64,000 nt of DNA from Solenopsis invicta (taxonomy: Eukaryota > Arthropoda > Insecta > Hymenoptera > Formicidae). A program made the translations under genes and the position numbers. The first letter of the stretch is position 1; every line of letters begins with the position of its first letter. Below, piece after piece: positions 49,957 to 60,500 of this stretch. The stretch covers positions 20,728,405-20,792,404 of the forward strand of contig NC_052664.1 of assembly GCF_016802725.1 (NCBI RefSeq). The letters are read 5' to 3'. The notes under the pieces were generated by a model, which had not been told where the DNA came from, did not search any database, and saw only the letters and a list, made by a program, of their open reading frames with translations.

Positions 49957-52900
49957 ATTTATAATAGAAAAAAAATCTTTTTTAACTGTATAACAACGTA
50001 AAAACTACGTTTCATAAATTGTGATTTTAAAAACGTTTCTGGTATAATGTTTTTATTAGTTCTTTTCGGTTCTAAAATTATATATAAATTTATAAAACGT
50101 ATGTAAAATCGACATGTGCTACCTGGGGTATATTCGATATTTAATTATATAAAACTTGCGCGAATAATTTAACGATGAGTTGAGTAAAGGCAACAAAAAA
50201 GATAGGCGTTTTATAAGACACGTGACCAGAGTTATCAAGCTACTTTAGAGTTAAGACCAGTTAAGACCTAAATGTGGGGTAGCTTTTCTTGTGTTCTGCA
50301 TAATACAAAGTACGCATAGTGAGTCCGCATATTGTAAATTATATTTGAGATAGAAATAAATAACTCATGATAAGATATGTTGACTTTGTTATAAAGCATT
50401 TATCTCTTGGCATCGAATTGTACAGAACTTGGAGTTACATCACGTTCAAAATAAACAAAAAAAAACTAGAATTGCTTTTTTGTAAGCTCTTTTAATATTT
50501 TATTACCCTGATTGAAGTAATATTTTTTGCAACAGATCTTTTTCTTCTCCACACTGTAAAAAAATTTAATAAATTTACATATAATAGATGTAAAAATTAT
50601 ACGGTTAGTCCCGTAAATATAAAAGAATCATGTAATTTTATAGAAATTATATAATTCCACAAAAAAAATATGTAGATTTGCTTTTATTGAGTAAATATAT
50701 CTTATTTTATACGATAAATTACGTATATAACAAGATATATAAGTATTATATTATATGTAAATTATCTAAATAATGTATATATATATATATGATCTAAATT
50801 TTTTAATATTACGTAATACAACAATATTCCATATATCGCTGTGAAATATAATCCGATTAACAGTCACTGTGCATGCGTGAAAACTTTGCCCACCTAGCAT
50901 CACTATGTGCGGGTACAGTAAGTAATCATTCTATTGTTCACAATATGTATGATAGAGAGACAATATTTGAATGTATAATATAAAATACAATTTTAAAACA
51001 TATTGACCTCATCATTTCTATAATTATCTAGACATGTTGTAAACTTACTTCTGCAATCTACTTAATTACAAATGGCAAAATTAATTTTACCCTTGTATAT
51101 TGCAAATTTACAAATGCGTGAAAATTTACAACTACTTAATAACTTTACATCTATTATACTGGGTAATTTTGAGAAAATTTTGTACAGTGCAGAGTGGATG
51201 AATTTTAGAGATGCTAGCATTGCTGATATTACATTGATTTTCAATTTAATTCTGTAACGTTACATTTTAAATTCATTTCAAGAACTGTGTTTAAAAAAGG
51301 TAAAGAACGACGCGTAATTCGAAAGAATTAGAAACTGTATGTAAAATCATATATTTTTTATTCTTTCAATATCTTTTTATATTATTAGTAAAATTATAAA
51401 AAGAATTATGTTCTGATACAAATTATTGTTTAAAGTGAGCTTCTCTGCTGACGTACATAATTAAATAAATTTAATATTTTAAGAGTTTTTGTGTTTCTTT
51501 TTTCCCTTAAACATTCGAAGACAATAAAAACCCTAAAATATTAATTAAGAAATCACATTTATACATTGATACGAAAATGCAATGAAAACTTACGGAAAAT
51601 TGTGATCCAGAACGACCGTACCGAAGATGTCCCGCAGCTAAAGCCGATCGCAGCGACTTCCGGAGTATCAATTGCTGCGGGGGGATGTCGCCAAAGCCAT
51701 TATCCAAGGTATTGCGTTGCAACAAGAGTCTGTACAATTCGTGGATGTTCTCCGCGGGCGCTTTCTCCGCCATTTCTTCTGTACATATAAACGTATAGAT
51801 TCGCATATAACTGTGCGATCTGTGTATGTACGCGTGTATAAGTATGTATACAGAAAGTAATCATCTTATGTTTCGTGATCGGAAACAAGGTTTAACGAGC
51901 GACTTTTAACATCATTTTTGTTTTACGCGTATTGATCGCTGTCGACACAATACAGCGGACAAATCCTTCTATGAGACTTTAACGGAGCTTTAATCCCGCT
52001 TGGTACGTCGATGTCCCGTGTATTCACAATTCTAGGTGCATTCAACATTAATTCCTATTGCAAACAAATCTTCGAACAGTCATTAAAGTTTTTGCCCCTG
52101 CTAAAGCATCAACGAACACCATCGCTACATAGTAAAAAAACATTTTGTATTTATGTTAAAATCGGTCCTTGTTAAAATTTTTGTGTCAATTTTTTTAACA
52201 TATCCAAGAGTTTATTTAACACAACGTGATGTTATGCGAATATTTTGTGTTAAACTAATATTTGACATTTCTTAGTGTTAAAATGACACAATTGATGAGC
52301 GACGTAATTAACATAAAAATAATGTAGTTTTAAAACATAAAGTCCAAGATAAATGTCAACATATTATAAATGTTAATTTTAGTGAAAAAATATGTTTCCA
52401 TATTTCGTTTCCAAACTGTGTCAAGTTACATTTTTTGTGTTCATTTTTCACATAATATTTATGTTACTTTCTAACATATTTATCTTGTTTTAAATTAACA
52501 TAAAAATTAGAGTGGACCATTTAGGACATGCGATAAATTTAACACAAATTTTTCAACTGCGCAGAAGCTTGCGTCTTGGGAATTAATGGCACACCTTTTG
52601 GAAGCATCAATAGAATCTTCTATCATAACATCGACAAGTTTTCAATCGATCGTTTCCGTCGCAACGTTATCTTACGACCCAGAAGAGAAACACTATCTCT
52701 CAGCGTTTTTAAAAAAGTAGAGAAATATTCGACCGATAACGTGACAACACAAACTAAACAAGAACGCCTTCAACGGTCGTAGCTGGATCTTAGTGCTTAA
52801 ATTTATTCATGTAATTTTATATAATTCTTCAAATTCATCAAACTGCGCGCCAAATTACTTTTCCGCTCATAACACAGCTCTAAATTGAATAAAAATTAGT

Positions 52901-55900
52901 AATATCATGTTTCTAAAAAAAACATCCGATCTCCCCATGCAGTACAGAACATTCCAGCATCGCTGCAGGAACTTTTCAACATTTCTGCAATATTCCTGCA
53001 ACGTTGTTGAAATGTTACATTGTATTCTGTGCCGCACGGGTTTGGAATGTGCGCCGAGCGCGATTCTTTCGTGGAGATGCACGTGTTTCGCGTCTTTCTT
53101 TCGAAAAAAAAAAAAATGTAAATCAGGCGCGCGTGTGCGATGCTCACGTCCAGTTTTACGTGAAAATAGAGAGAAAGAAAGAGTATGACGCTTTACAAGT
53201 ACGTCCGTTTTATGCGGCATTAAACCGCTTTACGATAAGTAGCGTTCTTCGTATGGGCGCGTAGGGTCATACGAATTGGTGGGCGTTTATATGGTTACTG
53301 TCGTACGTAACGCACGTTATAACGATTATTCACTTTTATTCGTTCGCATAGGTCGTCCTATAAAAAAAAAAAAATCGAAAAACACATATTCTATTGACGT
53401 TATCTGATGTATCGTTTATCATATACGTATATACATTTATATCTTGACGTGCACGTATTCAGAACTATTCTCACTCTCGGTATTCAGAATCATTATCACA
53501 ACTATTTTTTTTTTTAACGAAGATACGTAGGCACATTGTGCTGCTACAAGATTTATAGGTATCAGATATTCTTCGAATATTTTTGAAAACCGTAGAAGCT
53601 CACTGCTACCAGTCATAAAGCTTGACAGAACTATATTTTATACCTTACGCAAGTCTTTTTGTTTGCATAAAATACATACAAAATAAATTTTTAAAAATTA
53701 TTTCATTAAAAAACTTTCATTATTTATTGTTGCATTTTATAAAAAAAATTTAATTTTAAGAACACGTGCGTTATCATGTTGTAAAAGAAAATGCATTTAT
53801 GAATGCTGGGAACAAAGAGATTCGAAGCAGATGTTGCATATCTCTTTGATTACTTTCAAATAATAGTTCGATAAACCTGCCCTTATCAATAAAAAAGCGA
53901 TCTTTTTTATTATAACATAGTAGTAGGTATTACATGCCAACCAAGAACACAAACGATAGAATTTTCCCGCGTGTTTCGATATCCCACAAAGATAAACCAT
54001 TTTCCGATTGAATAGGCACCTTTCAACTTTATGAAAAACTTGCGTGGTAAAATTCGAGGACGCGCAATGATGTGAAACACGTTGGTGTACTCTTTTTTTT
54101 TGTTTTTTAATTCAAAACCGCAGCTCATGCACAATCAATCGGATAAATTTTATTTTCTTGTAACGAAAAAAAATTGTAAAATACGAGACTAAAATACATT
54201 GCGATTGCGGTGTTTTAACTTTTACGCATCAAACGCGAGGTTCCGTAAGAAAAATAAAATTAACGGAACGCGAGTTTGAATGTAGATGGGGTTGCCCGAT
54301 GCACCTGTTGACTATCACAACGTGCTGCTTCGCCTTTCGCGTTATAATGCGGAATGTTATATTAAATTTTATTACCTCCATGAAACTAAATTGCCTTGCT
54401 CTTTGCTAATAGTTTTCCTAACACTCCCGTGCACAATTTCAGACGATTTAATAAATAATACATCGAAATATTACATCCCGCGTCTCGAGAAGGAAGATTG
54501 ATTGTCTTTCACTGAGAGAAAAAAAAAGGACTGCCGAAATGTATACCAACTACAACAAGTGTAGCTGACATCGATGTTTGTGACGCTCGACTGAACGCTT
54601 TTGCGGTCTGCGGGAAAACCACGTACACTGGGACTCATTCGTGCAAGAGTGAAACGTATTGATGGAACGATTCTTGCGAGAGAACCCTAACTCGTCTGAA
54701 ACAGCGATGTTGTTACTTGTAACGAGATCATTTTGACACTGCTCGGAGAGAGAGAGCAAAAAAAAGTCGTACGATAGAACACCACTCTCTTAAGAGCGAT
54801 TATTTATTGGAAAGAGATTTGACCGATTGCACGACTGCGATTAAGGGCAGCAATAAAAGTGATACGTAGGACGATCAATATGATCAGATCGGATTTACGA
54901 TAAGTCCAAATCTTGCGTCCAGTTTAACATAATTCCTAATCCTAAATAAACTGCGTTTCGTATTAAATACTATTATTCATCGCTATGCAAAATCATCTTT
55001 ATTAGGCAATGAGAGGACGTCCATAAATACTGTCTGCAAAATAATGTTTAAGTTTTTGTAAGTATTAACAGTATTATATTTTTTCTTGGATATGCTCAGA
55101 ATTATTGAGATTTTGTTTCTTTTTCTGGAATCTTCTTTTTGATCGGTTTTCGATTTCAAACGTCGTGACTGATGATGGCAGAGTTGGTAATTTTCTTACT
55201 TTCCTCATGAGTTTTCGTGGGAAAATATAACACAGGTAGGTTCTCTTTTCTTTCCTTGTCGCAGTGTTGTAGCTATAAAAGCTCTTCTAATCGCGCCTGA
55301 AACTTTGATGTGTATTACTGAATTTATTCTCTGGATAGTCGTCCTTACCACCTGTTAGCAAGGCTCTGCCCCTTGCTAAGATTATGAACTTTTAAAAATC
55401 TGTATACTTAAAATGTGTGGGTTCAAACCCGTGACCTATCACTTACAAGTTTGTCGCTCTAAAATGAAGCTGCTCGATTTTTTGAGATAAAACTTGTTTA
55501 TTTCTTGAACTTATTATTTAAATTTTCTCCGGCTAATGCCTATTTCCACCAACGCAGTTAACTTTGATTTCAGTTTAATTTACTCTTTATCTTTCTTTAG
55601 TTCTAAAAATTGGAAAAAAGTAAAAAGTAAATTAAACTGAGTTCAAAGTTAATCTGCGTTGGTGGAAATGAACATAAATAACTCGATTTATGCAGGATCA
55701 TCAAAATAATTATAAAGGATGTTTAAGTATAATGAGCAATACCGCAAAATGTTTTAATATTCTATTAACCAGTTTGAGTGTCCTACACAATTATTTTGAT
55801 GGTCTAACAAAATTATTTTTAAATCTGTATCCAGCTAAATTTTTAGATACATTAGCAAAACTGTTTCTTAAATTTTCGTGTAAAATTGGATGGCAAATAT

Positions 55901-57114
55901 CTGTATGTTAATAACATTTTACATTAATTTTCATTAATTTGTGATAAAAATGGTAAACTTTTTGTAACGAATTTAAAGCAAAAGTCGTGAAATTTATATT
56001 TATTTTATTTTATTTTATTATTTTTCTTAAAAATAGAAATCTGTTCAAAATTTCGCCAAGTTTTTCAATCCTGAGAATTGTCTATAATTCTAAAAATTAT
56101 TAATATATATGTATTTTATTTAAACAAAAATTAACTGTTAAATTTACAGAAAGGTTATTTAATCTGTTTAAAAGCATACACGCAAGTTACCCTATGTACA
56201 TAATATAAAAATTACTCTGAATCAAGTTAAATAAATTATTCTACAGATGTACGTGAAGATAAAACTGACCATATAAGTACAAATAGGGCAAAACCATCAT
56301 ATTAACGAGTGCAATGCGATGGAAGGTTTAATTAGACTTACGTTTTTCGCTGTATGGACTAGAAGCTGGCGGCTTAATAAGCCATCCTTCGCGATCATTA
56401 ATTATTACAGTAGGAGACGCGCTCGCGTTAATACACGGCATTACCGGTAATGGAATACAAAACGTGTTATCATACCAAGTAAGAGTGAAACTTTAATGAG
56501 ACTTATAGCGCGAGGGGATAGCTTGAAAAAACGCGAATGTACATCAAAAGAGCGGAGGGTATTTGCTATAGCTATAGGAATTCATAAATATGAACTTTGG
56601 AGTAATATAAGAAGCTTATTATTGTTGTTGCGATTTCAAAGAAGAATAGGAGTTGTCCCGAGAATGGTACAAGTCTAAGAGTTACGCTATACATTTCCAA
56701 AGCAATATAAATACAAAACTAATGTGCCGCATCAATCTTAACAACTTTCTTGAAATTGGGTTTATTTCACCGTAACAAAAAATAAGTAGCAAAACTGTTT
56801 ATTTTGAATAAAAGTATAAACAATAAAACTGAAAAAATTTGTATACATAATTATATAATTATGCACATATATAATTATGCACATTCTGTATATAATCATA
56901 TGTAATTGTATATAAAAATTTTTTCCGAGAGAAAACGCAAATGATTATTCTGCAACTACTGCATGTTTTCAAGTAAATAATGAATGGATAAATTCGTGGA
57001 AAAAGAGTAACACTCACCTCCGTAGTCCACGTAATTTTCAGTGGCGTCCACGAGGCCGACTATCACGACTATCACGACGAAAAGAACGAAAGCTGCGCAA
57101 CGTTTAGCATACAT
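45305..57114 (-). CDS. sNPF: Short neuropeptide F precursor
   Basis: Three coding exons on the minus strand, 57114-57018, 51778-51594 and 45361-45305, join in phase into 112 residues across introns of about 5.2 and 6.2 kb. Residues 1-24 are a strong signal peptide (hydrophobic FVLFVVIVVIVGLV). A spacer with NIHELYRLLLQRN resembles the ELY..LLQR helix preceding sNPF in other insects. Then ILRK, a dibasic cleavage site, precedes SLRSALAAGHLRY-G-R-S, where glycine supplies the C-terminal amide and the single arginine is cut, as in other sNPFs. The predicted mature peptide is thus SLRSALAAGHLRY-amide, whereas most insect sNPFs end in RLRF-amide. The last exon adds ARALSRPLAVAGRYDDNN and a stop. 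sNPF acts on a G-protein-coupled receptor in feeding control. The exon 3 assignment is the least certain part. Confidence 0.8.
45764..45853 (+). mobile_element. tRNA-derived SINE, copy 1
   Basis: GAGAGCGACGGACTAAGTGACAG followed by GAGTTCGAACTTGC looks like a degraded tRNA body with a B-box-like GTTCGAAC, and is followed by a TTTTTAAATTC..AATCTTAGCA tail. The same order of words occurs on the opposite strand at 55374-55460. It lies in sNPF intron 2. Acceptor-stem pairing is absent, so it is not a working tRNA gene. Confidence 0.55.
47811..48206. repeat. About 400-base dispersed repeat, copy 1
   Basis: It shares order and sequence with 52136-52560, from CATTTTGTATTTATGTTAAAA through ATAAATGTTAATTTTA.TGAAAAAATATG to a shared TTTTTNAACTG end. 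The copies are direct repeats within the two different introns of sNPF. It has no coding capacity and many AACAC/TGTT words. Confidence 0.65.
48666..48740. repeat. Hairpin-forming inverted repeat
   Basis: ATTCAAGCTTTCATCACG.. and ..CGTGAGGAGAGCTTGAAT pair over about 28 bases, including the AATAGAC/GTCTATT stem next to the loop. It lies in sNPF intron 2. Confidence 0.6.
49356..49402. repeat. (AT)n microsatellite
   Basis: About 23 AT units with one interruption. Confidence 0.9.
49915..49952. repeat. (TA)n microsatellite
   Basis: About 19 TA units. Confidence 0.9.
52136..52560. repeat. About 400-base dispersed repeat, copy 2
   Basis: This is the partner of 47811-48206 in the same orientation, in sNPF intron 1, diverged by many substitutions and small indels. 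Confidence 0.65.
52936..53040. repeat. Hairpin repeat related to 28336-28436
   Basis: Left end ATGCAGTACAGAACATTCCAGC, right end ending GTATTCTGTGCCGCACGGG. The inner arms GAACTTTTCAACATTTC and GTTGTTGAAATGTTAC also pair. The layout matches the intronic repeat of the glucan recognition gene. Confidence 0.5.
55374..55460 (-). mobile_element. tRNA-derived SINE, copy 2
   Basis: On the minus strand, AGAGCGACAAACTTGTAAGTG is followed by GGTCACGGGTTTGAACCC, the latter a good B box (GGTTTGAACC type), then ATTTTTAAAAGTTCATAATC. The order and words match copy 1 at 45764. It lies in sNPF intron 1 in the same direction as the gene. Confidence 0.55.
55542..55669. mobile_element. Fold-back element with ATTTCCACCAACGCAG ends
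   Basis: ATTTCCACCAACGCAGTTAA and TTAATCTGCGTTGGTGGAAAT are long inverted ends; the arms continue through AACTTTGA..TCAAAGTT and CAGTTTAATTTAC..GTAAATTAAACTG. It is a non-coding MITE. A diverged relative appears near 9020-9165. Confidence 0.7.
55696..55850 (+). repeat. Partial copy of the 2629-2890 element
   Basis: It shares about 120 bases with 2770-2885 (TTTTAATATTCTA, AACCAGTTTGAG, TTATTTTGATGGTCTAACA). It then continues with GTATCCAGCTAAATT, a word also seen near 6779, suggesting a larger parent repeat. Confidence 0.5.
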
Positions 57115-57457
57115 GGCCTCCTCTGTCCTCTGCAATCAAGCAAATAATTCTATGTACATGTAATTTAATTCCTCCGGTCGGTTTTACGGACCTAAACGTG
57201 TCCTAAACGTATTTTGCTCCGGTCATGTGCGGCCCGAGAACGCGCATATGTGTCAAGCGTGTTATCTAATCAAAGAATAGTTTTCGTTCTTTCTTCCTTT
57301 TTTCTTTTACATTGCGAGAATGAGAGAGCGTCACACCGGCACTTCATAATTCGAACAATGAACGGTGCAGCACGACACAACACAGCGCGACGGCAGTTTC
57401 GCTTCACTAGGACTTGCGCTTTGTAGAAGCTTCGACCCCGCTGAAATACAACGTCGC

Positions 57458-57463
57458 TATATA
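57458..57463 (-). promoter_or_regulatory. Possible sNPF TATA box
   Basis: On the minus strand TATATA lies about 345 bases before the sNPF start codon, followed by GTATTTCAGCGGGG as an initiator-like sequence. An untranslated exon upstream cannot be excluded. Confidence 0.25.
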
Positions 57464-57560
57464 CAACGTCCGTCGCTGATATAGAGTTCCCCCATGTGGC
57501 GTTTGGGCATCGCGAACGTTTGACGAAAATGAGGGAAGATAAATTCAAGATCGCTACGAT

Positions 57561-60500
57561 AACAATCGAGTCAAGTGAGCTCCGCGGTTAAATAACATCG
57601 CCGGCTCGAGAGAGACTTTGAAGAGAACGAGCGTTGTTATAATAATTTTATCATGTAAAATATTTTGTTAAATCATTCTCCCGCGTGCGTTGTAAAGAGC
57701 TAGTTATATTAAACGCGTTCCTTCGTCACTTGCTGAATTTTGTCTCTTATTATGCTAATATAAACATTGTTAATTACTGTAATTATAAATCTACTAGTTC
57801 TATCATATTTATTTTAGCGTACCGCAGTAGACTGTTTATACAAAATCTCACAATTAGGTCATTCTTCCGAGAAACTTGATTATAGAGAAACATGTGATTC
57901 GCGAGAGTTATTACTAATTTTAAACATTTTTAAATTTTCTGTTTTTTTTAATTATTGTATTTTGTCATTAAAATGTCATATTTTTGTTATTCTTACGTTA
58001 TTTTTAAATTGACAGAAAAAAAGTTAATTAACTAATAACGCGAAAGAGTGTTAAAATACATACATTAACTAAAATGCACCTTTTAAAAATTAGATATTTA
58101 TCCAATCGACATAATTTGTATAACTGTTGTATAATTTGGGAATAATACTTTATGTAATAAATATTTCATGACATTTAAAATAATAATAAGAGTTTTCGTT
58201 TTTTAAATCAACTTTTCTGTGTAAACTTTTCAAATAATACAGGCTGAGTAAAGACCAAAAGTCATGGTATTTATATCATAATCACTTGTATTTACTCCTT
58301 TCTTTTATGTAATACAAATGTGCAAATGCTACATATTACTTACACAATAAACACGTGATTCAATATACAAAATTTAAATGATGAAACTACAAAGACAATA
58401 TACTAAAGTAGTTGTATAAATAATATAAATATATTATTATATCGTTATTCTCGAAATTATAAGAAACGACATTGTTGCAACTTTTACGTTATACAGAATG
58501 TAATATTGAAATTTATAGTTATTATGTAGTGTAGTGAAACATAACTGTGTCGACAGGGTAATAACGAAGAAATTTATACATATGCGTACGTATGTGCATG
58601 ATAATAATTCTTCATTTGTAAAAATGTGTTATATCTCAAAAATTACAAATAAATAAAAACTTCATAGAATTCTATTATATTCGAGTATTACGTTTGAATA
58701 TCTGTATCAAATTTAAGCACAATTCACTTATTGATTTAAAAGTTACTTGTTTTTTTGTTTACTTCTAAATCTTATGTAAAATCACGTTTTGCAATACTTA
58801 TTTGCAAAAATAAGGAAATAACATTACCACATAATTAAATCAAAATTAAATCAATATATACTAATAAAAATCATCAATATCTGAATAAATATCTCTAAAT
58901 AAATATTTAATAAAACTGTAATAAATATTCGTGCAAAAATTCAGATCCACTTATTCATTTAAAAGCCACTTTAATTAAACTCCGATTAACCTAATTGACC
59001 GATTAGTCCATTAGAATTAACCAATCGCATATGTCATTTCATATAATAGACAAATGCGACCGGTTAATTCCAATAAATTAATCGGTCGATTAAATTAATC
59101 AGAGTTTGGTTGAAGTGGCCCTAAAAGTTCTTTATTTCAAACTGCAGCAAATTATAGTAATTTTCGCTGTAAAAAATATTATATAAATCAAATTGTTCAT
59201 TGTTTTCTTCTTTGCAACTAGTTTCAGGTCCAAAATTCGGGCGTTTGTGATCAGGATTTTTTTGTATTAATCAGGAAAAAAAAAGAATAAACTTAGAGAA
59301 GTCTTCAGTTTTTAAATTTCGATAACTTTCAGCTCGCATTGTAGAGCCAAAACATCGAATTTTACCTGAATAGTTAATACTCACTATGTAATACTCGCAC
59401 TGAAGTGGCGAAGAAAATTATTCCATCTATCGAAAAAGCTAAATTTCAAAGCTGACATTACAAATCTTTATTTTATGATTAAAAGTTCAAGAAAAACTTT
59501 CATCGTTTCAATACCATTTTGTCGATAAAATCTTTTAGCTCATTCAGGAATATGAGCCAAAGCGCACCCCTCGATTCTCAAAGGGTCACGTTATCAATAT
59601 CATCGAGGTCATAATATTAACGAGCTAACATTTCTACGTCAGTATCCAATCAGCTACATTATTATTTATGCCATGCAACGGCTCAAGTGACAAGACAAGA
59701 AGCAGGAGAAAAAAAAAACTCAGTATCGGGCATCGCGTTTCCTGAATAATTCATCGAATTATAATTAATTTTACTTAGGAGAGCGGATCGCGCATCCGCG
59801 TCGTGAGGCGACGCATATTACCGCGCGCACGCCGATGTAGAATTAAGTGCTATGTACAATATACATTAATTTTTGGAGCAACATTAAATTTAATGACGCG
59901 CATTACAAGTGTCTGCACGTGAATATGACATGTCCATATCGAATTATCATTTCCACGCAACTCGTACCGCAACCACTTAACTCGCTATGAGGGTATCCGT
60001 GCGAGCGTCGCGAGCTCTGCCCCGATTTGCGCATTAATTTAGTAACCCCCATTAACGCAGGAACAATCACAGAGAACAAGAAAGCTCCGTCCATGTGTGA
60101 CACCTGTGCCGGTGCGTAATCTGCGCCTTCGGCCGTAAAATTCAAACACAAATCCATTATACGTATCTCTGTTTGCACAATAAACGACGGCCTATGCCAA
60201 AATCGAACTTTGACCCCTTTTTTTCCTTGCCGTGGAAAGATACGACATTACCTTCTTCCATCTGTAACATTAATTACGCGGCTGAAACGTATGTAAACAT
60301 ATTACGCTTTATTTATCGAAGATGAAAATTCCATTAACGCTAATATAACTTCCACTCCCTCGTCGCCGGGAGTTTGTTAAAAATTTTCAGAATAACAACA
60401 CGCGAACACAGTATTACGGGTCATCTAAAGAAGAAATTGCGCATAAATTGTTCTGAACTAGGAATATACATTATACTGTAAATAAAACACGCATCGTCGA

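Noticed and set aside
52867..53220. 117-codon open frame on the minus strand
   Set aside because: It overlaps the hairpin repeat at 52936-53040 and is rich in R/H/F without family resemblance.
59903..60178. 91-codon open frame on the minus strand
   Set aside because: It has a cysteine-containing stretch but no signal peptide, homology cue or splice partners.
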